Shown: piece by piece, positions 51,274 through 62,145 of the stretch
Numbering within the stretch: the first letter of the stretch is position 1
Layout: each line of letters starts with the position of its first letter
Assembly (NCBI GenBank): GCA_009841145.1
Contig: VXMJ01000081.1
Coordinates: forward strand, 13,552-77,551
Length of the DNA stretch: 64,000 nucleotides
Source: Caldilineaceae bacterium SB0661_bin_34
Lineage (GTDB): Bacteria; Chloroflexota; Anaerolineae; Caldilineales; Caldilineaceae
Direction: 5' to 3'
Translations under genes and position numbers: made by a program
The notes under the pieces: model-generated
Seen by the model: the letters and a program-made list of their open reading frames with translations, nothing else
Told to the model about the DNA's origin: nothing
The model's database searches: none

Positions 51274-53682
51274 CTATTCCGAGTCGAGGTTTGGTACTTC
51301 CTGGTCTTCGCGCGGACCACCCAGACCAAAGCGGCGGAGCATGCTGGATACCGGCCCTTGGAACTTGCGGCTCATGATTACGTTCGCCGAGGTCTTGCGC
51401 ATAACCCGTTCCGGAATCGAACCGCGGAATTGCTGGGTGAAGTAACCCTCGTCGGAAGCACCCAGGAGCAACAGATCGGCGTTGCGGCTGGCATGCAAAA
51501 TGCCGGCCTCGACGTTGGCCGCTTCCACCACCTCGAACTCGGTGTCCACATCCACCGACTTGGCCAAGTCGATGGATGTCTGTTTCACCAGAGGAGTGTT
51601 TTCCCTCTCTTCATCGGACGTGACGACATAAATGGTCTTGACTTGGATTTCCTCTTGGGAACTGCCGGGCGATTCGTGGATCTTGAGACTGTCCTCGGAC
51701 CGGTAAAACGCCATCAGGTCCCGGGTGACCTCATAACTCATGCGCAGGTTGGCACCCCGGCCCCGGCTCGGAATTACTATCCGGCGGGGCTTGCGCCACA
51801 ATGTGTTGAAGTGCGTGACCAGAATGTCGCAGGGCGGATTGGTTCCGATCAGATCGATGACGGAGCCGAAGGCATGCTGACTGCCCACCGTGGCGCCGGG
51901 CCACCCGAAAACAATCAGCTCGGTGTCGTACTCGTGGGCCTTGGCGCTGATGGTTTGGCTGACGCTGCGCCCGACCACGGTCAGCTCACGGTGGTTGACA
52001 TCCAACTGGCGCGAGACACGCGAGGCCACGCGCGTTACCGAGGTGTCGATCATGTCGGCACGGACCGTGTTCATGTCCGGTGTGCGGACCACATGCATGC
52101 ACAGCAGTTCGTGGCCGCGCTGATGGGCAAAGATGGAACCCAGGGCGCCCACACTGCTGGCCATGAACTTGTCCTTGACCGGAACCAGCACGGTGGGCAG
52201 ACCGGTCGCCGTCAGGACTGAGGCGGACTCGGAGACGGTGCGACTGGGGTCGACTTCCCACTTGGTTTGGTTCGGCAGGATCCACACGAAGTAGATGGTG
52301 AGTCCGCCCACCATCCAGGCAATGGCGATGCCCCAGGCGATCATGCTCAGGCTGGCCAGCCACACCGCCAGCACGAGGCAGATGGCGATGCCCAGGGATG
52401 GCAGGAACGGGGTCAGGGGCAGGGTGAAGCGGCGTTTCAGGTCGGGCCGTGACTTGCGCAGGGATACCACCGAATAGCACACCATCATGAACAACAGCAG
52501 GAACATGATGTTGGCGCTGGCCGCCACGTCCTCGATGGGCAGGGACACGGCCATGACCACCACCAGCAGGCCGCTCATGGCAATGGCCATTACGGGTGTC
52601 ATGGTGCTCGGGTTGATTTGTCCGAAAGCAGGGAACAAGTTGCCGTCCCGGCCCATGGCAAACGCCACGCGGCTGGATCCGTACAGCGTGGCGTTGAGGG
52701 CGCTCGTGGCACTGGCCAGGCCCGCCAGAATCAACATCAGCTTGCCGCCGACAGGGAAGATTTGGGCGGCGACCTCGACCATGCCCAGCTCGCCCAGGGT
52801 CGAGAGGAACTGGTATACCGGCACATTGGGATCGCCCGAATCGATGGCGCCGATCACCACGGCGGCCGTCATCAGGTAGATGGAGACCGCGATCAGGATG
52901 CTGAGTGCGATGGCCAGCGGAATGTTGCGTGTTGGGTTCTTCACCTCCTCACCGCTGGCGGCGATGATTTCGAACCCCTCGAACGCGATGAAGGTCAACC
53001 CCATCGCGAGCAGGACACCGCCGATGCCGAACGGCAGGAACGGCCGGAAGGAACTTTCCACAATCGTGGACACTTCCCCGCCGGCTGCCCGGAACATGAG
53101 GGACAAGCCGAAGGCCGCCATCACCACCAGAATCACAATTTTGATGCTGGTGACGATGTTTCCGATCAGGCCGGTTTCGGAGGATCCCTTGTAGTTGATC
53201 CAGGTGAAGGTTACGACCAGCGCCACGCCCAATCCGACGCGGGTCCAGTGCAAAAGGGGGCAGCCATGGTGGATGTCTGTGCAACCGGCGGCCAGGTCCA
53301 GGCCCCACAACCCCAGCAGTTCCCCGAAGAAGGCGCCAAACGCCAAGGCGTAGAGCGCGCAGGCCAGGGACTGGGCAAACCAACTCATCCATCCGGACAG
53401 GTAGCCGAACAGATCGTTCATGCCCTGCTTGATCCACAGGTAGCCTCCGCCCGCCGCCGGGAAACAGCTGCCCAGTTCGGCGTAGCTGCCGCCGATGATC
53501 AGGGCAATGCAGCCATTCAGCAGAAAGGCCAGCAACAGACCGGGGCCGGCCTTGCCGGCCGCAATCCCGGTCAGAACGAAGATGCCCGCGCCAATCATGG
53601 CACCGACACCAATCATGGTGACGGCGAGCAATCCCAGATTGCGGCTGAGGGAGACCTCGACCTGAGGTTCCGCCTGTGTCAT
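51274..53682 (-). CDS. APC-family amino acid permease with C-terminal universal-stress domains
   Basis: An 802-residue fusion. Residues about 15-470 form a twelve-helix amino acid-polyamine-organocation permease with the family loop GVGAMIGAGIFVLTG in helix 1 and FIAFEGFEIIAASGEEVKNP in helix 6. The remaining 320 residues hold two UspA-like alpha-beta domains (VLVPVKDKFMASS start; LIVFGWPGA and LLLLGASDEG, resembling the ATP-binding loop). Related cationic amino acid transporters have this layout. The usual substrate class is amino acids or polyamines; the stress domains probably modulate transport. Confidence 0.92.
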   Translation of the reverse strand: MTQAEPQVEVSLSRNLGLLAVTMIGVGAMIGAGIFVLTGIAAGKAGPGLLLAFLLNGCIALIIGGSYAELGSCFPAAGGGYLWIKQGMNDLFGYLSGWMSWFAQSLACALYALAFGAFFGELLGLWGLDLAAGCTDIHHGCPLLHWTRVGLGVALVVTFTWINYKGSSETGLIGNIVTSIKIVILVVMAAFGLSLMFRAAGGEVSTIVESSFRPFLPFGIGGVLLAMGLTFIAFEGFEIIAASGEEVKNPTRNIPLAIALSILIAVSIYLMTAAVVIGAIDSGDPNVPVYQFLSTLGELGMVEVAAQIFPVGGKLMLILAGLASATSALNATLYGSSRVAFAMGRDGNLFPAFGQINPSTMTPVMAIAMSGLLVVVMAVSLPIEDVAASANIMFLLLFMMVCYSVVSLRKSRPDLKRRFTLPLTPFLPSLGIAICLVLAVWLASLSMIAWGIAIAWMVGGLTIYFVWILPNQTKWEVDPSRTVSESASVLTATGLPTVLVPVKDKFMASSVGALGSIFAHQRGHELLCMHVVRTPDMNTVRADMIDTSVTRVASRVSRQLDVNHRELTVVGRSVSQTISAKAHEYDTELIVFGWPGATVGSQHAFGSVIDLIGTNPPCDILVTHFNTLWRKPRRIVIPSRGRGANLRMSYEVTRDLMAFYRSEDSLKIHESPGSSQEEIQVKTIYVVTSDEERENTPLVKQTSIDLAKSVDVDTEFEVVEAANVEAGILHASRNADLLLLGASDEGYFTQQFRGSIPERVMRKTSANVIMSRKFQGPVSSMLRRFGLGGPREDQEVPNLDSE

Positions 53683-53864
53683 GGGAAGACCACGACAGTG
53701 GTGTCAAGGCGCGATCGAGGTATCCGGCCGACACACGGGGTGGCGCGGACGGAGCGCCCGAAACAGGGCCGGACAACCATCCGGCAGTTTGGGCTGTTCG
53801 ACATGGGGCTGGAGTTCCGGGAGGAGCGCGCCTCCCGGAATGCGGGAGACCGAGGGAACGCGGT

Positions 53865-54719
53865 TCAGCGTTCGATCGGCAGACCGATGGCGTTGCCCCA
53901 CTCGGTCCAGGACCCGTCGTAGTTGCGAACCTTCTCGTACCCCAATAGATAGGTGAGCACGAACCAGGAGAAGCTGCTGCGCTCACCGATGCGGCAGTAC
54001 GCGACCACTTCATCGTCGCTCTTGAGACCCTGTTCGGTTTCGTAGATGGCACGCAGTTCGTCGGCCGGCTTGAAGGTGCCATCGGCGTTGGCTCCCCTGG
54101 CCCACGGCACGTTCTTGGCCCCCTCGATGTGTCCGCCGCGCAGGGCACCCTCCTGCGGGTAGTCGGCCATGTGCAGCAGTTCGCCCCAGTATTCCGCCGG
54201 ACTTCTCACGTCCAAGAGGGGCTTGCCGGCCTGGGAATGGGCCTGCACGTCGTCGCGGAAGGCTCGGATGCCCGGGTTGCCTTCCCCGTCCGGCAGCAGG
54301 TAGCCGGTCCGTTCGCGGTAGGGGATCTCCTTGGTGAGCTCCCGGCCCTCCTCGATCCACTTTTGGCGGCCGCCGTCCATCACGCTCAGGTTTTGCACGC
54401 CGTACAGGGACAGCACCCAGAACGCGAAGGTTGCCCACCAGTTGTTCTTGTCGCCATAGAGGACAATCTTCGAGTCCTGTTCCACACCCAGTTCCTGGAG
54501 CAGGCGTTCGAGGTCGCCGCGCGGGATGTAGTCCCGCTTCAATTCGTGATTCAGATCCTCCATCCAGTCCAGATTCACGGCACCGGGGATATGGCCGACT
54601 TCATAGAGCAGCGGATCCTCGTTGCTCTCCATTAAGACGACCTTGGGGTCGCGCAGGTGCTCGGCAACCCAAGCCGTATCGACCAGGACTTCGGGATGGG
54701 CATAGCCTTTGTCGTGCAT
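53865..54719 (-). CDS. Thiosulfate/3-mercaptopyruvate sulfurtransferase (two rhodanese domains)
   Basis: A 284-residue tandem rhodanese. The first domain (residues 1-135) is inactive-like ([22 protein letters not shown]), and the second has the active loop YCRIGERSS with the catalytic Cys. [13 protein letters not shown] and [11 protein letters not shown] are conserved. It moves sulfane sulfur from thiosulfate or mercaptopyruvate to cyanide, thiols or proteins. It stands between the permease and the aldo/keto reductase, on the same strand as the Cys/Met PLP enzyme two genes upstream, fitting a sulfur amino acid context. Confidence 0.92.
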   Translation of the reverse strand: MHDKGYAHPEVLVDTAWVAEHLRDPKVVLMESNEDPLLYEVGHIPGAVNLDWMEDLNHELKRDYIPRGDLERLLQELGVEQDSKIVLYGDKNNWWATFAFWVLSLYGVQNLSVMDGGRQKWIEEGRELTKEIPYRERTGYLLPDGEGNPGIRAFRDDVQAHSQAGKPLLDVRSPAEYWGELLHMADYPQEGALRGGHIEGAKNVPWARGANADGTFKPADELRAIYETEQGLKSDDEVVAYCRIGERSSFSWFVLTYLLGYEKVRNYDGSWTEWGNAIGLPIER

Positions 54720-54836
54720 GAAATTTCACCAGTGGACTGCAATGGAACGGCGCAACAGGCGCATGGGGGCATGATCGGCGATTATAGTCCAGAAAATTGT
54801 CGTGTTGACCGCTTTGTCGAATACCGAATGTCCCCT

Positions 54837-55871
54837 TCAGGACGGCGTGGGGGCGTTGGGATGGATCAGCTCCCGATCCTTGAGTTCGGTCCAGAAATCG
54901 GAAGGGACATCCATTGTCATGGCTTCCAGGTTGGTTTCCAGCTCCGAGGTGGCGCGCATGCCGGGAATGACGGACGCCACCGCGGTGTGCCCCAGCGGAA
55001 ACTGCAGGGCAGCGGCCTGTAGGGTAATTCCATGGCGGATGCACATGGCTTCGATGCCCTTGACCCGCTGCATCAGGTGCGGCGGAGCCGTCTTGTACTC
55101 GAAACGGGCATCGTCCACCGCACCCGTGGCCAGGATGCCGGAGTTGAACGGACCGCCGATGATCACGCTGATTTGGTGCTCAGTGCACATCGGCAGGAAT
55201 TCGTCCAGGGGGGTTTGCTCGAGCAACGTGTAGCGACCCGCCAGAAGGAAGCAGTCAAACTGTCCGGCTTCGGCAAACCGGGCCAGCATCTGCCATTGGT
55301 TCATGCCCAGGCCAATGGCCTTGACATGACCCTTGGAGCGCAGGTCGTCGAGGATGGGATAGGCGTTCTCCATGGCCGCCTCGAAGTGGGACACCTCCGT
55401 GTCCGGCCATCCGTCCCACTGGCTGCTGCCCTCGTCTGGATCGTGCATGAGCAGGATGTCGATCTGGCCGATGTCCAGCCGCTCCATGCTGGCCTCGATC
55501 GAGTCGAGAATGCCCTGACGAGAATAGTCCATGACCTGCTGATATTGGTGGGCTCCAGGAAAGAGGGACCACCCCGAGGCATCCTTCGGCAAGGGATCGA
55601 GCCGCCAGCCCACCTTGGTCGAGACGATGTACGAGGCCCGGTCAAGCTGCCGCAGTGTGCGACCCAGCCGCTCCTCGCTTAGGCCGAGGCCGTAGATCGG
55701 CGCGGTGTCGAAGTAGTTCAGACCGGAGGCGACCGCTTGGCGAATGACCGTGTCGCAGTCTTCGTCCTGCATCGGTTCGTAGAGATTGCCCCAGCCGGTT
55801 CCCCCCACACCCAGCGTGGTGACTTCCAGATCGGTGGTGCCCAGTCGACGTCGGGCCTTGTGGATGGTCAT
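54837..55871 (-). CDS. Aldo/keto reductase
   Basis: A 344-residue TIM-barrel NADPH oxidoreductase. The catalytic tetrad positions are visible: Asp in NYFDTAPIYG, Tyr in the same motif, Lys in IVSTKVGW and His in ILLMHDPDE. The sequence is close to the D-threo-aldose dehydrogenase/fucose dehydrogenase branch (PIYGLGLSEERLG, IIGGPFNSGILA). GAGGAG sits nine bases before its ATG. It is intact, unlike the fragment of another aldo/keto reductase at 30430-30573. Confidence 0.92.
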   Translation of the reverse strand: MTIHKARRRLGTTDLEVTTLGVGGTGWGNLYEPMQDEDCDTVIRQAVASGLNYFDTAPIYGLGLSEERLGRTLRQLDRASYIVSTKVGWRLDPLPKDASGWSLFPGAHQYQQVMDYSRQGILDSIEASMERLDIGQIDILLMHDPDEGSSQWDGWPDTEVSHFEAAMENAYPILDDLRSKGHVKAIGLGMNQWQMLARFAEAGQFDCFLLAGRYTLLEQTPLDEFLPMCTEHQISVIIGGPFNSGILATGAVDDARFEYKTAPPHLMQRVKGIEAMCIRHGITLQAAALQFPLGHTAVASVIPGMRATSELETNLEAMTMDVPSDFWTELKDRELIHPNAPTPS

Positions 55872-55894
55872 GTGATTGACTCCTCTGTTGACAT

Positions 55895-57154
55895 TCAGGG
55901 GGCGTTGGGCGCGGGCGGCACGGCCAGGGCCTGCGACAGATCCGCAATCAAATCCTCCACATCCTCCGTGCCCGCGGACAACCGCACCAGGCCGTCGGAG
56001 ATGCCGACCGCGTGTCGTTGTGCCGGGGTCAGTGCCCGATGACTGGCATGGGCTGGATACAACACGAGCGTGTAGCAGTCACCAAGGCTGGTGCCGGGCT
56101 GGACGAGTTGCAAGCGTTCCATGAAGCGGAACACCGCCGCCTGGTCGGCCTCTTCGATCTCGAAGGCCAGCATGGCGCCGAACCGGCCGTCGAACTGCTC
56201 CCGGGCCCGTTCGTGCTCCGGATGATCGGGCAGGCCCGGGTACACCACCCGCGCGATCCGGGGATGTTCCCGCAGCCAGGCGGCCAGCTGTTCAGCGTTG
56301 CGGCACTGCTGCCGATAGCGTAGCGGCAGGGTCTTGAGTCCCCGGTGCAGAAGCCAGGCCTCGAAGCTGCCCAGGGAGCCACCGGTGGTCTTGAGATGTT
56401 CCCGCAGGGCCGGTCCGTGGCGTGCGCGCGCGACCACGATGCCGCCCATCGCGTCCCCGTGGCCACCGATGTATTTGGTCGCGCTGTGCAGTTCCATGTC
56501 CGCGCCCAGGTCCAGCGGGTGGCAGGTCAGCGGTGTCGGGAACGTGTTGTCCACGACCAGAAGCGTGCCGTGCGTCCGGCACAAACGGGCCACGGCGGCG
56601 ATGTCGACGACACGCAGCAGCGGGTTCGAAGTGGTCTCGACCAACAGGACGGCGGGTTTGACCGCGGTCAGCAAGTCGGCCACGGCTGCGTTGTCCGAGG
56701 CGTCCACCAGGTGACCGTCCACCCCCAGGGACGGCAGCAACTGGTCGACAATGGCAACGGAGGCACCGTAGCAGTCCCGCGAGGCGGCCACCCGCCGATT
56801 GTCGCTGTCCGCCAGGGCCGCCAACAGGGCCACGTGCACCGCGGCCATGCCGGTGGCGGTGGCCACGGCGTCCAGAGGCAGCGACGGATCGTGCGTGCAG
56901 AGCGCCGACAGGGCATCCGTCAAGGCCCGGGCGGTCGGGTTGCCGTACCGCTGGTAGACGAAACGGTCCGGTGATCCGCCCAGCGCTGCATCCAACTCGT
57001 CGATTCTCGGATAGAGGTGGGTGACGCTCGTGTCGATGGCGTTGACCGTGGGCGTGGCGGCACCGGAGTCGGTGCCGCGGTCCCTGGTCAGATGGTGTTC
57101 GCCGCCGTGTACGCAGCGGCTGTGCGGTCCCAGGCGAGCCAGATGCGGGTCCAT
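55895..57154 (-). CDS. Trans-sulfuration PLP-dependent enzyme (Cys/Met metabolism family)
   Basis: A 419-residue PLP enzyme of the cystathionine gamma-synthase/gamma-lyase/methionine gamma-lyase group. YQRYGNPTARAL carries the family's Tyr and Arg that bind PLP, and the Schiff-base lysine is in HSATKYIGGHGD. SLGDCYTLVLYPAHASH is typical of the C-terminal substrate domain. The ATG at 57154 was preferred to a TTG two codons earlier; it begins two bases after the mreB stop. Without more context the synthase and lyase activities cannot be separated. Confidence 0.9.
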   Translation of the reverse strand: MDPHLARLGPHSRCVHGGEHHLTRDRGTDSGAATPTVNAIDTSVTHLYPRIDELDAALGGSPDRFVYQRYGNPTARALTDALSALCTHDPSLPLDAVATATGMAAVHVALLAALADSDNRRVAASRDCYGASVAIVDQLLPSLGVDGHLVDASDNAAVADLLTAVKPAVLLVETTSNPLLRVVDIAAVARLCRTHGTLLVVDNTFPTPLTCHPLDLGADMELHSATKYIGGHGDAMGGIVVARARHGPALREHLKTTGGSLGSFEAWLLHRGLKTLPLRYRQQCRNAEQLAAWLREHPRIARVVYPGLPDHPEHERAREQFDGRFGAMLAFEIEEADQAAVFRFMERLQLVQPGTSLGDCYTLVLYPAHASHRALTPAQRHAVGISDGLVRLSAGTEDVEDLIADLSQALAVPPAPNAP

Positions 57155-57156
57155 CG

Positions 57157-58161
57157 TCAAACTTCGATTTCGGGAAGGCTGCGCCGCATGATCTGATAGT
57201 TTTCCAAGGCCTGGCCAGCTCCCAGGGCAACGCAGGCCATGGGGTTTTCGGCAACGTAGCAGGGAACTCCCAGATGGCGGGTCAGCCGTTCCGGCAAGTA
57301 GCGCAGTTGGGAACCGCCACCGGTCAGGACCACGCCCCGGTCGATGATGTCCGAGGCCAGTTCCGGCGGCGTTTTTTCGAGGGTGGATCGAATGGTGCTG
57401 ATGATGGCCTGCATGGGATCCTCGATGGCTTCCGTCACCTCGCTACTGGCCAGAGTGGCGCTGCGGGGCAGGCCGTTGACTTGGTCCCGGCCCCTGATCT
57501 CGATGCTGGTGTCGTATTCCTGGGGCAACGCGCTGCCGATGCTGATCTTGATTTCCTCGGCAGTCTGTTCCCCGATGAGGAGGTTGTACTTCTTGCGCAC
57601 GTAGTTGGCGATGGCCTCGTCGATGCGGTTGCCTCCCGTGCGGACACTGCTCCAGACCACAATGTCGTACATCGACACGACTGCGGACTCCGTGGTGCCT
57701 CCGCCGAAGTCCACGACCATGTTTCCGGTCGGGGTGCCGATTGGCAGGCCGGCGCCGTAGGCCGCGGCCAGGGGTTCGGGAATCAGGTAGGCGGCCCCGG
57801 CCCCGGCCTGCATGGCGGCGTCGTGGACGGCATGCTCCTCGACGCTGGTCACCCCCTTGGGGGTGGAGATCATCACCCGCGGCTTGAACAGGGGGCGCTT
57901 GCCGGTCACCTGCTGAATGAAGTAGCGGAGCATCGCCTCCGTCACGTCGAACTTGGCGATCACGCCGTTCAGCAGGGGCCGTTCGACTTGGATGCTGTCC
58001 GGGTTGCGGCCGAGCATGTCGAAGGCTTCGTGGCCAACCGCCACCATGTGCTGGCCGGCGATTGCGACCACCGACGGCTCCTGCATCACAATGCCCTTGC
58101 CTTGGACATGGACCAGCACGTTGACCGTGCCCAGGTCGATGCCAATGTGCTTCTGCAGCAT
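57157..58161 (-). CDS. mreB: Rod shape-determining protein MreB
   Basis: A 334-residue bacterial actin. Phosphate-1 motif [12 protein letters not shown], phosphate-2 motif [15 protein letters not shown], adenosine motif [13 protein letters not shown], and the MreB-typical [15 protein letters not shown] and [14 protein letters not shown] are all present. It assembles filaments that guide lateral wall synthesis. MreC, MreD and RodA genes are not adjacent; a PLP enzyme follows two bases later instead, so this copy lies outside the classic mre cluster. A perfect -10 box lies about 75 bases upstream. Confidence 0.93.
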   Translation of the reverse strand: MLQKHIGIDLGTVNVLVHVQGKGIVMQEPSVVAIAGQHMVAVGHEAFDMLGRNPDSIQVERPLLNGVIAKFDVTEAMLRYFIQQVTGKRPLFKPRVMISTPKGVTSVEEHAVHDAAMQAGAGAAYLIPEPLAAAYGAGLPIGTPTGNMVVDFGGGTTESAVVSMYDIVVWSSVRTGGNRIDEAIANYVRKKYNLLIGEQTAEEIKISIGSALPQEYDTSIEIRGRDQVNGLPRSATLASSEVTEAIEDPMQAIISTIRSTLEKTPPELASDIIDRGVVLTGGGSQLRYLPERLTRHLGVPCYVAENPMACVALGAGQALENYQIMRRSLPEIEV

Positions 58162-58191
58162 GGGAGATGGTCAGGAGGTCGCGCGAAGTCG

Positions 58192-59091
58192 ATGTACGGG
58201 GCGAAGGGCGAATCCCTCGGACCTGCAACACACTATTATAGGAAATCCAGCGGGGCAGATGCCGTTGTCGGTCACCCGGCGATGAAGGGCCGGGCCGAGA
58301 TCTCCTTGGAGCGAATCTCGGAGGACCGCTTCCGGGTTGACTACCGGCAGCAGGCGCCATTGAAAATCTTTCTGCCCCGAATCGACCCCGGTGCCGCCGC
58401 AGAGGTGGTGTTGGCCAACAGCGCCGGCGGGATCGCAGGCGGCGACCACCTGACGGTTCGGGTGGCGATGGGAGCGGACACCGCCGCCGTGGTCACCTCC
58501 CAGGCCGCGGAAAAAGCGTACCGGTCGCGCGGCCCCGCGGCCGACTTGGAGACTAGGGTGACCGTTGGCCCGCGGGCCCGGCTGGCATGGGTCCCTCAGG
58601 AAACCATCCTCTTCGACGGTGCCCGCCTGTGCCGCCGGCTCGAATTTGACCTCGACGGGACCGCATGCCTGCTGGCAGGAGAGGTGTGGGTCTTTGGACG
58701 GATTGCCCGCGGCGAGGTCTTTGGACGCGGCCTGCTCCACGACGTCTGGCGCATCCGGCAAAACGGTCGTCTGGTCTGGGCCGACAACCTGCGCTTGGAC
58801 GGGGACATTCGACGTCCGCTCGATGCGACAGCCGGCTTCGCGGGCGCGCGTGCGGCGGCCGTACTCATGCTCGCGGGACCGGATGCCGCGGGGCTACTGG
58901 AGCCGGTCCGACGTATAATCGGCCGGGCCCCTTGCCGGGCCGGCGCGACCGTGGTTGGCGAGGTCCTTGTGGCTCGTTGGCTGGGGCCCGACCCGGCGGA
59001 AGTACGGGCGGGTTACGACGAATGCGCGGCCGCGTTGATGCAGCAGGTCGATCCGGCGCGGTCCGGCCTGCCGGTGGTTTGGCATGTTTGA
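58192..59091 (+). CDS. ureD: Urease accessory protein UreD (UreH)
   Basis: A 299-residue scaffold of the urease-activation complex, carrying nickel with UreF and UreG to the apo-urease. Family motifs are RQQAPLKIFLPR, ANSAGGIAGGDHLTV, TSQAAEKAYRSRG and LAWVPQETILFDGA. The ATG at 58192 lies 13 bases after AGGAGGT; an ATG at 58282 (MKGRAEISL) would give a 269-residue form and fits better with a promoter at 58234. It is the first gene of ureD-A-B-C-F-G. Confidence 0.9.
   Translation: MYGAKGESLGPATHYYRKSSGADAVVGHPAMKGRAEISLERISEDRFRVDYRQQAPLKIFLPRIDPGAAAEVVLANSAGGIAGGDHLTVRVAMGADTAAVVTSQAAEKAYRSRGPAADLETRVTVGPRARLAWVPQETILFDGARLCRRLEFDLDGTACLLAGEVWVFGRIARGEVFGRGLLHDVWRIRQNGRLVWADNLRLDGDIRRPLDATAGFAGARAAAVLMLAGPDAAGLLEPVRRIIGRAPCRAGATVVGEVLVARWLGPDPAEVRAGYDECAAALMQQVDPARSGLPVVWHV
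58235..58240 (-). promoter_or_regulatory. Consensus -10 element reading toward mreB
   Basis: On the minus strand this is TATAAT, about 75 bases before the mreB ATG, but the -35 is unremarkable. On the plus strand the same bases give TATTAT, which could serve ureD if that gene starts at the ATG at 58282. Confidence 0.35.
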
Positions 59092-59136
59092 AAGACGGGC
59101 GGCCCATCCGGATCGATGTCCCAGATGGAAGCAAGG

Positions 59137-59439
<303 letters not shown>

Positions 59440-59453
59440 TTGGGGAGGCAGTC

Positions 59454-59765
59454 ATGGTGCCGGGAGAGACCATCGTCGGAGAGGATCCGATTGTCATCAA
59501 CGCCGGTCGGCCCGTCGTGGAGCTCGCGGTGGCCAACACCGGCGACCGTCCCGTCCAGGTGGGGTCCCACTACCACTTCGGTGAGACCAACGCGGCACTG
59601 GTCTTCGACCGGGAGGCCGCCCGCGGCTTCAGGCTCGACATCCCGGCCGGCACGGCGGTCCGCTTCGAACCGGGCCAGACGCGCACGGTGCGGCTCGTGG
59701 CGTTTGCCGGACGGCGCGTAGTCATGGGATTCCATGGGCTCGTGAACGGACCCCTTGAAGGGTGA
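59454..59765 (+). CDS. ureB: Urease subunit beta
   Basis: A 103-residue structural subunit. [16 protein letters not shown] appears here as [20 protein letters not shown], followed by [16 protein letters not shown], all family-conserved. GGGAGG lies seven bases before the ATG. It sits 14 bases after ureA and three bases before ureC, so the three catalytic subunits are separate genes, as in most bacteria and unlike the fused alpha of Helicobacter. Confidence 0.95.
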   Translation: MVPGETIVGEDPIVINAGRPVVELAVANTGDRPVQVGSHYHFGETNAALVFDREAARGFRLDIPAGTAVRFEPGQTRTVRLVAFAGRRVVMGFHGLVNGPLEG

Positions 59766-59768
59766 CGC

Positions 59769-61478
59769 ATGGCTCGTGAAATGGATCGCCGCGCCTACGT
59801 CGGCATGTTCGGGCCGACGGTGGGCGACAAGGTGCGACTGGCGGACACGGAACTCTTCATCGAGGTCGAGGAGGATCGCTGCGTTCATGGCGAGGAGGCC
59901 CGGTTCGGCGGCGGCAAGGTCATCCGCGACGGCATGGGGCAGTCCCAACTGACACGTGCCGAGGGTGTCGTCGATACGGTGATTACGAATGCCCTGATTC
60001 TCGACCACTGGGGCGTCGTCAAGGCCGACATTGGCATTCGCGACGGACGCATCGCGTCGATTGGCAAGTCCGGCAACCCCGACATCCAGCCAGGTGTCGA
60101 CACACCGATTGGCCCAGCCACCGAAGTCATCGCGGGAGAGGGGCGGATCGTGACGGCGGGCGGCATTGATGCCCACATCCACTTCATTGCGCCCCAGCAG
60201 ATCGAGGAGGCCCTGTACAGCGGGATCACCAGTATGCTGGGCGGCGGCACGGGTCCGGCCGCGGGGTCCAATGCCACCACCTGCACGCCCGGCGCCTGGC
60301 ACCTGGGCCGCATGCTGCAGGCCGCCGACGCCTTTCCCATGAACCTGGGCTTCTGGGGCAAGGGCAATGCCAGCCGCCTCGAACCCCTGGTCGAACAGGT
60401 TCACGGCGGCGCCTGCGGCCTCAAGCTGCATGAGGACTGGGGTACGACCCCGGCCGCGATCGATACCTGTCTGCGGGTCGGCGACGAGCAGGACGTGCAG
60501 GTCATGATCCACACTGACACGCTCAACGAGTCGGGTTTCGTCGAGCGGACGCTGGAGGCGATCGGGGGCCGGACGATCCATGCCTACCACACGGAGGGCG
60601 CGGGTGGCGGTCACGCCCCGGACATTATCAAGGTCTGCGGCGAGGCCAATGTGCTGCCGTCGTCAACGAACCCCACCCGGCCGTTCACGGTCAACACGAT
60701 CGAGGAGCACCTCGACATGTTGATGGTCTGCCACCACCTGGATCCCCGCGTACCGGAGGACATTGCGTTTGCCGAGAGCAGGATCCGGGCCGAGACGATT
60801 GCCGCGGAGGACATCCTGCACGATCTGGGTGCTCTGAGCATGATCTCCTCCGACAGCCAGGCGATGGGCCGAGTCGGCGAAGTGGTGTTGCGCACCTGGC
60901 AGACGGCGGACAAGATGAAGCGCCAGCGCGGTCCCTTGCCCGAGGAATGCGGCGACAACGACAATGTGCGTGCCCGGCGGTACATTGCCAAGTACACGAT
61001 CAATTCCGCCGTGGCCTGCGGCATCGCCGACCATGTCGGTTCGGTGGAGGTGGGCAAGCTTGCGGATCTCTGTCTGTGGCATCCCGCCTTCTTCGGGGTC
61101 AAGCCCGAAATGGTGCTCAAGGGCGGGGCCATCGCGGCCGCGCAGATGGGCGATCCGAATGCCTCGATTCCCACACCGCAGCCCGTCCACTATCGGCCCA
61201 TGTTCGGGGCCTTCGGCGGTGCACGGCCGGCCGGGTCCCTCACCTTCCTTTCGCAGGCTGCCATGGAGGCGGATCTACCTGCTACGCTGAATTTGCAGTC
61301 CGTGCCCGTGCCCGTGGCGCGGACCCGTACCATTGACAAGCGATCCATGGTGCACAACGACGCCCTGCCCCGCATCGAAGTGGATCCGGAGACCTACGAG
61401 GTGCGCGCGGACGGCGAGCTTCTCACCTGCGAACCAGCCTTGGAACTGCCCATGGCCCAGCGCTACTTTCTCTTTTGA
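59769..61478 (+). CDS. ureC: Urease subunit alpha
   Basis: A 569-residue nickel amidohydrolase that hydrolyses urea to ammonia and carbamate. Active-site residues are all visible: His136 and His138 in DAHIHF, carbamylated Lys219 and His221 in GLKLHEDWG, His in IHTDTLNE and [15 protein letters not shown], the mobile-flap Cys321-His322 in MVCHHLDP, and the metal Asp in SSDSQAMGR. Length and motifs indicate an intact enzyme. It is followed within four bases by ureF. Confidence 0.97.
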   Translation: MAREMDRRAYVGMFGPTVGDKVRLADTELFIEVEEDRCVHGEEARFGGGKVIRDGMGQSQLTRAEGVVDTVITNALILDHWGVVKADIGIRDGRIASIGKSGNPDIQPGVDTPIGPATEVIAGEGRIVTAGGIDAHIHFIAPQQIEEALYSGITSMLGGGTGPAAGSNATTCTPGAWHLGRMLQAADAFPMNLGFWGKGNASRLEPLVEQVHGGACGLKLHEDWGTTPAAIDTCLRVGDEQDVQVMIHTDTLNESGFVERTLEAIGGRTIHAYHTEGAGGGHAPDIIKVCGEANVLPSSTNPTRPFTVNTIEEHLDMLMVCHHLDPRVPEDIAFAESRIRAETIAAEDILHDLGALSMISSDSQAMGRVGEVVLRTWQTADKMKRQRGPLPEECGDNDNVRARRYIAKYTINSAVACGIADHVGSVEVGKLADLCLWHPAFFGVKPEMVLKGGAIAAAQMGDPNASIPTPQPVHYRPMFGAFGGARPAGSLTFLSQAAMEADLPATLNLQSVPVPVARTRTIDKRSMVHNDALPRIEVDPETYEVRADGELLTCEPALELPMAQRYFLF

Positions 61479-61482
61479 GCCG

Positions 61483-62145
61483 ATGGATCTTCGGGGCCGA
61501 TATCGGCTGATGGCCTGGTTGTCGCCTGCCTTCCCGACAGGCGGCTACGCTTATTCCCACGGTTTGGAACACGCGGTCGAAGCCGGTCTGGTGCATGACT
61601 GCGCAACACTCCGCGAATGGATCACGGGCATTCTGGAGTTCGGGGCAGGATGGACGGATGCCTTGTTCTTCTGCGCCGCCCACCGCGTCCGGCCGGTAGA
61701 GGTAGACGGCCTGGCCGACCTCGCGGCGGCCATGAAGGGCACCCGGGAGTTGCGGGCCGAGAGCCTGCTCCAGGGCAAGGCTTTCAGCGCCGTCGTTGCG
61801 GCCGCCTGGGAGTCGGCCGATGTGATCCGCAGCCCGGACGCTCCCCCGCTGGCTCATCCGATCGCAGTGGCGCGGGCCTGCCGGCACCACGGCATCCCCC
61901 TGGCGGAGGCGCTTCCCGCCTACCTTCAAGCCATGGTCGCGGGGTTCGTCTCGGCAGGTTTGCGGCTGGTTCCGCTGGGACATACCGACGGACAGCGGGT
62001 GCTGGCCGCCCTGGAGGAGATTGTGATCGGGTCGGCCGCGCGGGCCCGGAGTACTCCCTTTGCCGAACTGGGGGCCGCTGCACCCATGGTGGACTGGGCA
62101 TCCATGCGGCACGAGACGCAGCACACCCGGTTGTTCCGATCGTGA
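61483..62145 (+). CDS. ureF: Urease accessory protein UreF
   Basis: A 220-residue helical accessory protein that couples UreD to UreG and gates GTP hydrolysis in urease activation. Family marks are [17 protein letters not shown] at the N-terminus, [16 protein letters not shown] in the middle and [11 protein letters not shown] at the end. It starts four bases after ureC and overlaps ureG by four bases (GTGA). The gene is short but of normal length for the family. Confidence 0.93.
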   Translation: MDLRGRYRLMAWLSPAFPTGGYAYSHGLEHAVEAGLVHDCATLREWITGILEFGAGWTDALFFCAAHRVRPVEVDGLADLAAAMKGTRELRAESLLQGKAFSAVVAAAWESADVIRSPDAPPLAHPIAVARACRHHGIPLAEALPAYLQAMVAGFVSAGLRLVPLGHTDGQRVLAALEEIVIGSAARARSTPFAELGAAAPMVDWASMRHETQHTRLFRS

